Below, in pieces: positions 12,300 to 22,470 of a stretch of DNA of 64,000 nucleotides (its first letter is position 1; the number at the start of each line of letters is the position of its first letter). The stretch comes from Sternotherus odoratus. Lineage: Eukaryota; Chordata; Testudines; Kinosternidae. The position numbers and the translations under genes are program-made. Location of the stretch: contig JAVMKO010000163.1 of assembly GCA_032164245.1 (NCBI GenBank), forward strand, positions 320,001-384,000. The letters are read 5' to 3'. A model generated the notes under the pieces. That model was not told the DNA's origin, did not search any database, and saw only the letters and a program-made list of their open reading frames with translations.

Positions 12300-13370
12300 T
12301 CTGCAGCCTGGGAGGGTTAGATGGCAACTGTGGAGGTTTCAGAACAGGATTTAGTTAATTTCACTTCATGATTCCCCAGGCTCTTTCCCTGCAGACAGAC
12401 ATCCTAGAGTCTGCCATGCTGGGAAAATGCTCAGTGTCTTTATTACAGTGTAGACCTGGCCCCTTCTGCCAGGCTAAGCCCACAGACACATTTTTAACCT
12501 CCCTTCTCCTTCTCCATCCCCTCCTCCTGCAGATTTCCAAAGAGAATAAAAGCAAACTCTGTAATTTCACCTCACAGTGTTTGAGAAGTGGATAGAAAGT
12601 GATCATGGTGACTGGGCGTCTTTGCACTGTGGGAAGCTAGCAAATAATGGCCACCGTGGATCCACCCCACAGGTGGCTACATCTTTGCACTGTGGGAAGC
12701 AACCCCTCATGGAGACTATTAGTCATGGGGCATGGGATACGTGTAGACCCAGGCTGCACTCAGAGCCACCTCCTCATCCTGTGCCAGATGGAGAAAAGTA
12801 AAGGGTCCAGCCAACTCTCCCATTACCAGTTGGGAACCACTGATCCCCCAAACATGGAGAGGCCTTTGACTTTGATGTTCTTTTAAGTACGTGGCTGGTC
12901 TCTTTCATCAGCAAATGTTTTAACTAAGATGAAGGTGGGAAGAAATGATTCTCAAAGGAGAGGGGAAAGATGATCCCTGGGAAATTTAACCCCCTGCAAC
13001 CTCCAGGACGGAGAAGGACTGAGGGCAACAGGTTCCCTCTAAGGATGGAGAAGTTGCTGGGATTTAGAAACATGGGGAACAGCCCCAAACCCGACAGCAT
13101 TCTTAACTGGTAGCTCAGAGTGACATAGAGGGAGGCAAAACCTGACCTTGGAGATCTATGTTCAGAAATGAAAAAAGGGTGGAAATCTGAGGGATTTTGG
13201 ATCCATTTTTGTAAATTATAGAGAGGAAAGTTGAAAATCAGAGGGATTTTCTATCAGTTGTTGACAGGAGGTAAAATCGGAGTGTTTCAGATGAATATTT
13301 GATAAATATTTGATAAATGAATAGAGAGGAAATGGGCAACATTCGCCAATATTTTATATCCATGTTCAAG
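12300..13370. other. Probable 5' intron of the KRAB gene
   Basis: Unique AT-richer sequence between the first coding exon and the CpG island. No other exon, RNA gene or complete transposon was recognised. Confidence 0.4.
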
Positions 13371-13433
13371 AATGTGAGAAAAGGTGTAAATGTGAGAAAA
13401 GGTGTAAATGTGAGAAAAGGTGTAAATGTGAGA
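13371..13433. repeat. 18-bp minisatellite, about 3.5 copies
   Basis: AATGTGAGAAAAGGTGTA repeats perfectly at 13371, 13389 and 13407, followed by half a copy. It is a short local tandem duplication. Confidence 0.9.
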
Positions 13434-13769
13434 TTTTCTTTGTAGAAAAGAGAGACGATGTGACTGGATTTTATCGGACTGTCCAGCACATCCACAGTTC
13501 CCCCCAGTGCCACCGTTCACATGGGGGGCAGGGAGCCCTTTGGGGAGCTGCGTTAAGAGGGTGGGGGAGGGGGAGCTGGCAGGTTCCCTGGGGGATGGGC
13601 AGGGGGCTGGGAACTGCGATCTGGGGGCCACTCCCCTCCCCCCGCCGGCCACTTCCCCCCCCCCGGGGATTTCCTGGCTGCGCAGAGACCGTTCAACCCC
13701 CCGCGTCTCACTGACCTCCCCCCCCCCCGCAACTCCGGCTTCTCCCCCCCCCGCCCCACAGGGGACCCC

Positions 13770-14470
13770 CCCGCCCCAGTCTCTGCCCCCCCATCCCCGC
13801 GGGGCCGGATCCACTGGGGCTGGGGCAGCTCCGAGGCTTCTCCCCGGTTCGCGGGGCCGAGAGTCACTTTCCCGCCTCCCCCCCCCCCCCCGTCTCTCAC
13901 TCGCTGGTGCGGCCGGGCGCGGAGGGGTTAATAACGGTCTTTTCCCAGCACAGATCAGGGAAGCCGCAGGGAACCGTTACCTGTACCGCGTGCTAATGGA
14001 GCATGCGCAGTGATACTGGAGCCTCCCGCGCTGGGCTGGAGAAGGCGGAAGCGCCCCCGGTGCAGGCTGGGAGATGTAGTCCCTGACTCTCCCGGGACCG
14101 GAAGTGACGTTGGGAGGGGGGAGCGAGGAGCCGGGGGTGCGGGGCCGTTGGAGCCTCCAGGTGGCGGCGCGAGCCCGGGGGGCGGGGCTGGGGGCGGGGC
14201 GGTGACTCCGCCCCAGTGTCCGGGGGACCCGGCATCTCGCAGCGCCGGGATCTGCTCCCGGGGGGGCCCCGCCCACGGGGGGGGGGGTCGGAGCTGCTGT
14301 CCCCGCGGGAGACCAACGACCCCCCCGCCCGGCCCGGCTCTGCCCTGGGGGGGGGGGGAGGGGACCAGACCCCCGGGGTCCTTGCGCGGGGCGGGGCGAG
14401 AAGTGAGACCGGGCGGGGGGACCCGGGGAAAGGGGCGGGGGAGAGGAGGAGGAGGGGGCTGTTCGGGCGG
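13770..14470 (-). promoter_or_regulatory. CpG island promoter, copy 1 (KRAB gene)
   Basis: A CpG-dense segment with an ETS-type site (ACCGGAAGTGACG, 14097-14109) and, read on the minus strand, an ACTACATCTCCCAGC element (about 14062-14083) of the ZNF143/SBS type found in many vertebrate promoters. The same block recurs in the same orientation at 21945-22470 and inverted at 63240-64000. The KRAB exons lie to its left on the minus strand, so leftward transcription is likely. The exact start site and the 5' exon cannot be set from sequence alone. Confidence 0.6.
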
Positions 14471-14639
14471 GAGGGGCCAGCTGGGGGGAAAGGGGGGGCT
14501 TTGGGGGGAGGCATGGAAGGTTGTGAGGGGCTGCAAAGCAGAAGGACCAACGTTGGGGACACACATACACACACACACCCTTGCCTGTCTTTGTTGTTAT
14601 TAGGTCACAGCCCTGACACCCCGTTACAAAAAGCCTCAT

Positions 14640-15075
14640 GCCTCTCTTTTCTGAGGGTTACGGTCGCAACCGGCGTGCGTGGCATATGCAAATATACGCC
14701 GCGGGGCATTGTGGGAGGAAAGAGAGCGGGGGCAGTCAGGAGCAGACGTTTGCCACCCGGGGCTCCGACCGAAGCCCCGGGGTGCGAGGGGGGTCGGGAG
14801 CAGGGACTTCAGCGGGGGGCGGGGTCTCCCCGGGGCTGGGCGTGCGGCGTTCGCCCTGAGCTTGGCAGGTGTGGCCGGCGGTGGGTCCTGGCGGCTCGCT
14901 ACAGTTGGTGTTGTCAGTGAGGTACACCCTGATCTCTGTTTTTTTTTTTTTTTTACGGGGGTGGGGCGCGTGAGCTGTGGTTACAGTCTTCGCGGAGCGG
15001 AACATCGCGGTTCGCTCGTTTCTGAGCCTCACGGGGGGTTTTCGCGGTGATGGGGACTTTCTGGGGTCCACTGAG
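14640..15075. promoter_or_regulatory. Second CpG island with octamer-type motif
   Basis: A CpG-rich stretch with ATGCAAAT (14686-14693, an octamer-type site) and GCATTGTGGGA (14706-14716), which read on the other strand resembles the ACAATGCCC half of a ZNF143-type element. A T run lies at 14939-14954. It sits beside copy 1 and could drive a divergent rightward transcript, but no exon is identified. Confidence 0.4.
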
Positions 15076-15129
15076 CGACTGTTGGGGGGGTTAGTTGTGC
15101 TGTTTAAGACTAGTGAGTTTGTATACGGC

Positions 15130-15905
15130 CTGTCTTGTGGTTGTAACACGAGGGGGCAGCGTTATATCATTACACCCACAATCTCGGGGGGGGGGGTCGG
15201 TAAAGTAACATTACAGTCCTAATCGATTCCCCTCTATTATTAGCAGGGAGAGCGGAAACAAAGTTACAGCCCCGATCTATTCCCTTGTAATAGTGGGGAG
15301 GGGGCAAAGTTGTAACATTACAGTCAATCTATTCCTTTGCAATAGCAGGGGACAGCGTTGTAACACTACAGTCACTATTTATTCCCTTGTAATAGCTTGG
15401 AGGGGAGGATACAGTCACATCCATTCCTTTGCACTAGTGGGGGCAGGAGGACAAAGTTACAGTCACAATCTATTCCTTTGCAATAGCGGGGGACAACGTT
15501 TTAATGTTACAGTCACTATCTATTCTCTTGCATTAGCGGAGGACAACACTTACTATCACAATCGGTTCCCTTACAGTAGCAGGGGAGAGGGGATGGCGGT
15601 GGGGGACAAAGTGAAAGTTACAATCTATTCCTTTGCAACAGCAGCAGACAACATAATGTCACACTCACAACCCTTGCAATAACGGGGTGGAGTTGGGGAC
15701 AGCATTGTAATGTTACAGTCATAATCTACCTGCTTGCAGTAGTGGGGAGAAAACACTGTAAGGTTTCAGTCACAACCTATCCTGTTGCAATAACGTTACA
15801 GTCACAGTCTATCCCAGTGTAAATGTTATCACGTTACAGTCACGATCTACCCCCCTGCTGTAGTGGGCGACCATGTTACAGTCACCCTCTGTCACGTGCA
15901 ATAGA
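15130..15905. repeat. Diverged ~50-bp minisatellite, about 15 copies
   Basis: A loose unit (ACAGTCACAATCTATTCC, then TTGCAATAGCGGGGGACAACG) recurs about every 45-55 bp, with the ATCTATTCC segment near 15274, 15327, 15373, 15416, 15461, 15512, 15556, 15617, 15665, 15718, 15769, 15802, 15840 and 15880. Copies differ by many substitutions and small indels, so the array is old. Several copies end in TTGCAATAG. No coding sequence. Confidence 0.75.
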
Positions 15906-16123
15906 GGTGAATGACATTAGAGGCACATTTGCGGCATCACATAAACCACCGGAGATGTGAAGAACACAACAGCCGTGTCGCTGGGTCAGTCCCACCACAC
16001 CAGGGAGACGAGCCGGGTAAAAGGATGGGGGGCGGGGGAGGTTGTTTGGCCTGGAAAAGAGATGACGGATGGAGCAAAATTGGTACAATCCCAGTGAGCG
16101 CGCTCCTCGGTCTTTCGCACGAC

Positions 16124-16238
16124 TAGGGTGACCAGACAGCAAGTGAAAAATCGGGATGGGGGGGGTAATAGGATCCTATATAAAAAAGACCCCCGAATTG
16201 GGACTGTCCTTATAAAACTGGGACATCTGGTGGCCCGT
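16124..16238. mobile_element. hAT-type MITE (TAGGGTGACC family), copy 1
   Basis: A 115-bp element with inverted ends TAGGGTGACCAG and CATCTGGTGGCCCGT, flanked by 8-bp sites CGCACGAC (16116-16123) and CGCATGAC (16239-16246) that match at 7 of 8 positions. An 8-bp target duplication points to the hAT superfamily. Two relatives lie at 23454 and 28634. Confidence 0.75.
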
Positions 16239-16492
16239 CGCATGACACGCGGCGAGCCGGGGTCACCCGCTGGCTGGGTGCGTACTGAGCGCACGGTTAA
16301 CCTGCGGAACTCCTCGCCACTGGATGTGGGCGAAGGCCGGAAGCCCCAGGTCCAGCTGCCGGCTATTAGCTCCTCCCCCCCACTCCAGCTGTGCCTCAGT
16401 CCCCCCAGCCCAGGCCCATTCCCGCCCTTCCGTCCTTGTGCCAAGGTGAGGGTCTCCAAAGGGGTGGGACCAGCTCCATCCTCGCTGCTCTG

Positions 16493-17301
16493 ATTGGTTG
16501 GGGCCTGCTGACAGCTCTTCCCTGGGTGGGACTCAGCCTGCTCCCTTGCTTGTGATTGGCTGGAGCCTTTTTTTCTTTTGCTCCCTAATGATTGGCTGGA
16601 CACCACATCTCTTCACTCTCATTGGCTGAGGGGAAGGGGGGGTGCATCTTATTACCCCTTATTGGCTGGGAGTCTCCCCTAACCCTCCCTCCAGTAGCTG
16701 ACTGCCCGCCCCCCCTTCCGTGATTGGCTGGGCTCGTCCTCAGCTTCTTTCGTGATTGGCTGGGCGCCGCCCTCTGTTCCTGGGCAGAAGCTGGGACCCC
16801 TCACAAAATGGCGGGGGCACCACGCCTCCCTTCTCTGATTGGCCGCCGCCCGGAGTGATTGACAAGAGCCTCCGTTTGTTTTAACCCTAACGGCGCAGAC
16901 GCGAGCCCCGCCCCACTCCCCAAGACGCGAGCAGAGCCGCGGCGCGGGGCGCTAGTCCAGGGGGTGTGTTCGTCGGCGAGGGGACACGGGGCATGGCAGA
17001 GCCAATGGGAGAGCGGCCAGGCCCCAGAAGCCAATAGCGAACGAGCAGCAGGAGACGGGCATGTGTGCGAACCAATGAGAGGGTGTATTATCATATGGAA
17101 GGGGCTGGGCGCGGCGTCCAATGGGATGGTTGGAGGGACGAGCACGGTTGCCAATGGGAACCATAGGGGGGCGCGGTCAGCCGGGTCGGCGTCCAATGGC
17201 AGGGTGGAGGGCGGGGACTGACAGTGGAGCTGCCACCAACAGGGCGGGCGTGGTGGCCAATAGCAAAGCGGAGCCGGATCCTTCGGGATGCGGCGGCCAA
17301 T
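16493..17301. promoter_or_regulatory. Mirrored array of sixteen CCAAT boxes
   Basis: Eight ATTGG pentamers (CCAAT on the minus strand) start at 16493, 16555, 16591, 16621, 16661, 16723, 16755 and 16838. Eight CCAAT pentamers on the plus strand then follow at 17002, 17031, 17072, 17118, 17151, 17193, 17257 and 17297. Most have the NF-Y context (GATTGGCTGG or GCCAATGGGA). A YY1-type AAAATGGCGG lies at 16805-16814. The polarity switches once, near 16920. The CpG-rich context and inward symmetry suggest a strong, perhaps bidirectional, NF-Y-bound element. No first exon is identified on either side. Confidence 0.7.
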
Positions 17302-17460
17302 GGCAGAGCGGGAGGGGCCGTGGCCGGCTGACTCTAGCCCCGCCCTCCGCTTAACTGCCGGCCCAGTGAGCGATCGGCAGCGGTTTCGAATTTCGAGTTG
17401 TTGGAGACAGGCCCCGCCCCCGCCCCCGCCCCCTGGACACAGAGGGAAACTGAGTCAGAG

Positions 17461-18480
17461 TGGGGGCTAGTGGTTGGAGCAGGGGGGGCTGGGAGCCAGG
17501 ACGCCTGGGTTCTCTCCCTGGCTCTGGGAGGGGAGTGGGGGCTAGTGGTTGGAGCAGGGGGGGCTGGGAGCCAGGACGCCTGGGTTCTCTCCCCGGCTCT
17601 GGGAGGGGAGTGGGGGCTAGTGGTTGGAGCAGGGGGGGCTGGGAGCCAGGACGCCTGGGTTCTCTCCCTGGCTCTGGGAGGGAGGTGGGGGCTAGTGGTT
17701 GGAGCAGGGGGGGCTGGGAGCCAGGACGCCTGGGTTCTCTCCCCGGCTCTGGGAAGGGAGTGGGGGCTAGTGGTTGGAGCAGGGGGGGCTGGGAGCCAGG
17801 ACGCCTGGGTTCTCTCCCCGGCTCTGGGAAGGGAGTGGGGGCTAGTGGTTGGAGCAGGGGGGGCTGGGAGCCAGGACGCCTGGGTTCTCTCCCCGGCTCT
17901 GGGAAGGGAGTGGGGGCTAGTGGTTGGAGCAGGGGGGGCTGGGAGCCAGGACGCCTGGGTTCCCTCCCTGGCTCTGGGAGGGAGGTGGGGCCTAGTGGTT
18001 GGAGCAGGGGGGGCTGGGAGCCAGGACGCCTGGGTTCTCTCCCCGTCTCTGGGAAGGGAGTGGGGGCTAGTGGTTGGAGCAGGGGAGGCTGGGAGCCAGG
18101 ACGCCTGGGTTCTCTCCCCGGCTCTGGGAGGGGAGTGAGGGCTAGTGGTTGGAGCAGGGGGGGCTGGGAGCCAGGACGCCTGGGTTCTCTCCCCGGTTCT
18201 GGGAAGGGAGTGGGGGCTAGTGGTTGGAGCAGGGGAGGCTGGGAGCCAGGACGCCTGGGTTCTCTCCCCGGCTCTGGGAGGGAGGTGGGGGCTAGTGGTT
18301 GGAGCAGGGGGAGCTGGGAGCCAGGACGCCTGGGTTCTCTCCCCGGCTCTGGGAGGGAGGTGGGGGCTAGTGGTTGGAGCAGGGGGGGCTGGGAGCCAGG
18401 ACGCCTGGGTTCTCTCCCCGGCTCTGGGAGGGGAGTGGGGGATAGTGGTTAGAGCAGGGTGGTGGGCAGCCAGGACTCCT
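17461..18480. repeat. 75-bp minisatellite, 13-14 copies without indels
   Basis: The unit TGGGGGCTAGTGGTTGG starts at 17461 and recurs exactly every 75 bp (17536, 17611, 17686, and so on to 18436). Copies differ only by single-base changes. As 75 is a multiple of three, frames stay open through the whole array on both strands and give long but meaningless proteins. It lies in the presumed intron downstream of the last coiled-coil exon at 18500. The unit resembles an interspersed repeat that I recall as common in turtle genomes. Confidence 0.95.
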
Positions 18481-18499
18481 GGGTTCCCCCGGCACTCAC

Positions 18500-18644
18500 C
18501 TGGTGGGGGCTGGCATTCGAGCCTGGCATCAGGGGCACTATTTTCCGCCGCTGGGCCTCCAGCTGGCAGCTCTCTCCTACAGTTTTCCAAAATCGCATCT
18601 CTTGAAAAGATTGGGCAGCCTTCCTCTCGCAATCCACCGCCAAC
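18500..18644 (-). CDS. Coiled-coil gene, exon with Cys-rich basic segment
   Basis: 145 bp between a CCGCAG acceptor and a GTGAGT donor on the minus strand. With one base completing the previous codon it encodes 48 residues that run charged and alpha-helical (AVDCERKAAQSFQEMRFWK) into a Pro-rich end (PLMPGSNASPHQ). It ends in phase 0. This is the last exon seen; the gene would continue leftward past the 75-bp minisatellite. Function unknown. Confidence 0.7.
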
Positions 18645-18824
18645 CTGCGGAGAAGGGGGGGGGTGTCAGAGCTCCACGGTGGGGGGTAGCCTGGCCTGGG
18701 GAACCCGCCGCCCCGCCCCAGAGGTGGGCGCATCTCGGCGCCGGGTCCCTAGGTCACCCGCCGCCCCGCCCCAGAGGTGGGCGCATCTCGGCGCCGGGCG
18801 AGGAGTCCCCGGGACACCTGGTAC

Positions 18825-18929
18825 CTCCTTTCGTGCTGCTGCACGAGTTTCTCCTTCTCTTCCCTGTGGCCTGATATCATTTTGAGTCGGTTTAACTCAT
18901 ATTCTGTTTCCAACTTGAGCAGCTCTTTC
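18825..18929 (-). CDS. Coiled-coil gene, helical exon
   Basis: 105 bp with a CCACAG acceptor and a GTACC donor on the minus strand. It starts and ends with split codons (AG/G) that fit both neighbouring exons. The 35 residues, including the split codons, are Lys/Glu/Leu-rich (ELLKLETEYELNRLK and EEKEKLVQQHERR) and have the pattern of a coiled coil. I do not recognise the family. Confidence 0.75.
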
Positions 18930-19018
18930 CTGTGGCGAGAGGAGGGCCGGGGTGAGCTGCAGGTGCGGCCCCCCGGTGGGGGAGGGATCTGGGGGTGGCG
19001 GGGTGCTGGGGGAGGTAC

Positions 19019-19167
19019 CTTTGCCTTTCTTCAAGCACCTGAATCTGGTGCTGGTAGTTTTTGGCTCTGTGTCTGAGCCATACAGTTGATTGGTGTGCCA
19101 GTGGTATGGATGTTCTGCCTCTCGTCCACTGGGGCCTTGTGGGGCCAGCCTCCCGCTGCACGGCCTC
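19019..19167 (-). CDS. Coiled-coil gene, exon preceding the helix
   Basis: 149 bp between a TCCCAG acceptor and a GTACC donor on the minus strand: 49 codons plus two bases of a split Arg codon. It has a basic, Trp-containing first half and ends in a helix (YQHQIQVLEERQ) that continues into the exon at 18929. Phase joins exactly on both sides. Cellular role unknown. Confidence 0.75.
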
Positions 19168-19194
19168 CTGGGAAGAAAAAGGACCTGGGTGACC

Positions 19195-19365
19195 TCCAGC
19201 CCCACACTCGCCTTCCAGAGCCAGGGAGAGAACCCAGGAGTCCTGGCTCCCAGTCCCCCCTGCTCTAACCCACCAGCCCCCACTCCCCTCCCCGAGACGG
19301 GGATAGAACCCAGGAGTCCGGGCTCCTAGCCCCCCCTTGCTCTAACCCACCAGCCCCCAGGGGCA
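19195..19365. repeat. Two inverted copies of the 75-bp repeat family
   Basis: Two diverged units containing AACCCAGGAGTCC and CTCTAACCCACCAGCCCCC, the reverse complement of the 75-bp unit at 17461-18480. They lie in the intron upstream of the exon at 19167 and show that the family is dispersed as well as tandem. Confidence 0.8.
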
Positions 19366-20168
19366 CAGAGGGGGGTGGGCATGGGGCCAAGGGGAGGATG
19401 AGGAGGCCAGACCGGGCCAGGCGAGGGGCACCGGGGAGTCAGCCTGTGTGTGGCCCTTGCAAATCATGTCTGCCTTCTGGTTTCTCAGTTTCCTCATCTA
19501 TAAAATCGGGATCCTATTTCTCTATCCCACATGAATGATGTAACCACTCCTACTTTGGGGAACATCACAGATTGCTTAGGAAAGTAGGAAGTAATTTATT
19601 AGTAAAGCATATGACAGGATGCATTAAGATCCACTGTTTGAGAGACTGCACATACGCACAATACTAAGTCACTTTGATACTACAGTGCTGGAGTTTTAGA
19701 GAAGGTTTAGACTAAATGAGATTGAATTAAGGACTATTTGGCAGCCTTAACTCCGAGTGCTTTGTTATGATCAGTGTGAAGGTCAGGCCTTTTTCTTTTG
19801 AATGTGTTCTATTTGGCTTATTAATAGCACAGTCTTACTATTTATACTGTAAAGCCACCCCTTGGCACTGTGGTTTTCTTCTAACTTCGGGGGGAAGTGT
19901 ATGCACGGTCTTTCCTGGCCCCCACGCACACCCAACTCATATTAAAAGGTTCCCTGCAAGACTTTAAAATTAAGTGGAATGCAGCTGAATTTAGCTTTTA
20001 AAACAAAATCAGCTGTACTCAAGTTAGCAACAGAGGGAAACCAGATATCTCAAAATGCATCCTTCTTTGATATAACAGCTACTGGAGTACAGAGTTGGGC
20101 TAAAAGTAGCCAGGAAAATGGTATGGCAATTATATGGAGCAGTTAAAGTCTTTAAAATATTAGTTAAC
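19366..20168. other. AT-rich intron sequence, nothing recognised
   Basis: Unique AT-rich sequence in the presumed long intron of the coiled-coil gene. No exon, RNA or transposon was identified. Confidence 0.5.
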
Positions 20169-20176
20169 CTTTAGAT

Positions 20177-20540
20177 CAGTGGTCTCCAACCTTTTGGTGA
20201 ACGCGGACCGGTCAACGCGGCCGAGTACTGCTTGCGGCCCGGGGGCTCTGTGCGGTGCGGCGGACCGTTGTATGCCCGCCGAAAACCTGCAGAAATCAGT
20301 GGCTTTTTTATTTGTCAGAGCGGCGGGACCTTGCATGTCCGCCGAAAAGCCGCAGGAAAACGGCGGAAAAGCAGAAAAATGCGGAACTCTTGCCGCACCG
20401 GAAGGGAAAGCGGGGCCGGAAGCGGAAAGGAAAGCGGCCGGAAGCGGAAGGGGCGGGCCGGAGGGGAACGCGGCCGCGGACCGGTACCAAATGCTCCACG
20501 GACCGGTACCGGTCCGCGGACCGGGGGTTGGGGACCACTG
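20177..20540. mobile_element. Complete 364-bp hAT-type MITE with GC-rich core
   Basis: Inverted ends CAGTGGTCTCCAACC and GGTTGGGGACCACTG are flanked by a perfect 8-bp target duplication CTTTAGAT (20169-20176 and 20541-20548). The inside is GC-rich and repetitive (GCGGACCGGT and GGAAGCGGAAAG types), in contrast with the AT-rich intron around it. It has no coding capacity, so it is non-autonomous. Confidence 0.95.
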
Positions 20541-20548
20541 CTTTAGAT

Positions 20549-21142
20549 GAAAACCATACTACCTATAAAACTTCACTTTAGTGAACTCTTCTGGGCTCCT
20601 AAGTGCAACAGGGGGAAATGGTAGCTGCACATCGCAGCATAACAGATTGTGGAACATCACAGCAAAATGCCAATGACTTTCTATACTTCATTTTTCTAAA
20701 AGGCATATTTACAGTCAGTTACTAACAGAATGACCCATCCCATGCTACTTGGGGAAGTAAATTTTTCAGATCACCTTTAACATAAATTGAAGTCCTAAAC
20801 ACATAAATGTACTGATATTTGGAGAGTGGAAAATGGAAATACCATTGAAGCAGATGGTGAAATAGCTACCTACAGTATTTTGCAAGGCAAGTTCCACCTG
20901 TCTGCTTATTCTCAAATATATTAAACTACTTGAAGAAAAATGTATTTAAAAGTGTGAAAAGAGAAGTCATTTAAATTTCATTTTTGTTTATAAATTAAAC
21001 ATTCTTTAATGTATACTGGTGAAAGTATGAAAAATACACTATTAAACCTGTAAAAAATTAATACTACTACAATGAATTTAATTTTAACTGCTGACAGGTA
21101 TTTTTAAGAGCTATTTATATTTCAATGTAATCCTTACTATAC
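20549..21142. other. AT-rich intron sequence
   Basis: Unique AT-rich sequence with no recognised exon or transposon. Confidence 0.5.
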
Positions 21143-21163
21143 CTGCATCGCTGGCAGAGTCTC
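21143..21163 (-). CDS. Candidate 21-bp microexon of the coiled-coil gene
   Basis: A 21-bp minus-strand segment (seven codons, ETLPAMQ) lies between a strong pyrimidine-tract acceptor (TTTATTTTTTCAG) and a GTATAG donor. Its phase-0 ends fit between the exon at 21716-21760 (ends phase 0) and that at 19019-19167 (starts phase 0). The frame is kept with or without it, so it could be alternatively used. A chance match is possible for so short a segment. Confidence 0.4.
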
Positions 21164-21221
21164 CTGAAAAAATAAAACACATTTATCAGTCTTTAGATAA
21201 GAGATTCTATAAATCTCCGCC

Positions 21222-21665
21222 CCCAGGGCCCCCTCCCTACCCAACCCCCCCGTCCCCTGACTACCCCCTCCAGAGACCCCCCCGCCCCAGGACCCCCTCC
21301 CCTACCCAACCCCCCCGTCCCCTGACTACTCCCTCCAGAGACCCCTCCACCCCAGGACCCCCTCCCCTACCCAACCCCCCGTCCCCTGACTACTCCCTCC
21401 AGAGACCCCCCTGCCCCAGGACCCCTCCCCTACCCACCCCCCCCCCATCCCCTGACTACTCCCTCCAGAGACCCCTCCGCCCCAGGACCCCCTCCCCTAC
21501 CCAACCCCCCCCTCCCCTGACTACTCCCTCCAGAGACCCCCCTCCCCTCCCCAACCCCCCGTCCCCTGACTCCCCCCTCCAGAGACCCCCCTGCCCCAGG
21601 ACCCCTCCCCTACCCAACCCCCCCATCCCCTGACTCCCCCCTCCAGAGACCCCCCCGCCCCCAGG
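21222..21665. repeat. ~63-bp C-rich minisatellite, about seven copies
   Basis: A unit of type TCCCCTGACTACTCCCTCC, AGAGACCCC, CAGGACCCCCTCCCC repeats from 21222 to 21665 with small length changes in the C runs. It lies in the first intron of the coiled-coil gene. Confidence 0.9.
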
Positions 21666-21715
21666 ACCATCGGACAGGAAAGGGGTTAAAATGCTCCGTA
21701 TTCAGGTTGACTCAC

Positions 21716-21760
21716 CTCGACGTCTTCATGGCTCTGCGTCCCCCGCTGTTCGTCCCCCAT
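21716..21760 (-). CDS. First coding exon of the coiled-coil gene
   Basis: A minus-strand ATG at 21760 opens fifteen codons (MGDEQRGTQSHEDVE) ending at a consensus GTGAGT donor. The acidic, hydrophilic leader ends in phase 0 and joins in frame to the downstream exons. It lies just left of the copy-2 CpG island, which is the likely promoter. An upstream AG may mark an acceptor, so the 5' UTR may also be spliced. Confidence 0.65.
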
Positions 21761-21944
21761 CGTCTCTGCCCGGTGAGGTCTGGAGCTGAGGGGAGAGCGG
21801 AGGCGAAGGGGCTGGAGAGAGATGGGAGCGGGGGGGGGGACTCAGCGCGCGGGACAGTAACGGCCGAGGGGGGTGACGCGGGGCTGCGAATGGGGGCGGG
21901 GCCCGGCCGCACGCTCTACGGGGGGGCGCGGGGACCCATCGCTG

Positions 21945-22470
21945 GCCCCAGTCTCTGCGCCCCCCAATCCCACGGGGCCGGGGCCGGATCCACGGCGGCT
22001 GAGGCAGCTCCGCGGCGTCTCCCCGCTTCCCGGGCCGAGAGTCACTTTCCCGCCCAGTCGGCCCCTCGCGGGTGTCTCGCTCACCCGCCACACCGGGGAT
22101 CGCACTGAGCACGTGCAACTTCTCTCGCTCAACCGCTCCCGGGCTGGAGAAGGCGGAAGTGCCCCCGGGGCAGGCTGGGAGATGTAGTCCCTGACTCTCC
22201 CGGGACCGGACGTGACGTTGAAAGCGGGAGGAGGAGCCGCGCTCCCCCCGCTGCTGCTCCCTGGCCGGGGGGGTCTGTGCCGGGGAGACCTTCATGATCC
22301 CCCCCCCGCTGCGGAGCTGCCGCCTCCAGGTACTGCTGTCCCCGCGGGAGACCAACGACCCCCCAGCCCGGCCCGGCTCTGCCCTGGGGGGGAGAAGTGA
22401 GACCGGGCGGGGGGACCCGGGGAAAGGGGCGGGTGGAAAATGTCTGATCAGCCCGGACATGGGGGGGAGA
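21945..22470 (-). promoter_or_regulatory. CpG island promoter, copy 2
   Basis: Aligns with 13770-14470 in the same orientation and with 63240-64000 inverted. The ACTACATCTCCCAGC element on the minus strand (about 22171-22191) is kept; the ETS site has changed to ACCGGACGTGACG. The coiled-coil gene's first coding exon lies 200 bp to the left on the minus strand, so this duplicated KRAB-gene-type promoter may now serve that gene. Confidence 0.6.

Noticed and set aside
14549..14581. Functional CA microsatellite
   Set aside because: Too short and impure to be more than a minor simple-sequence tract.
17334..18632. Large proline-rich and glycine-rich proteins on both strands
   Set aside because: They are frames kept open by the exact 75-bp repeat period.
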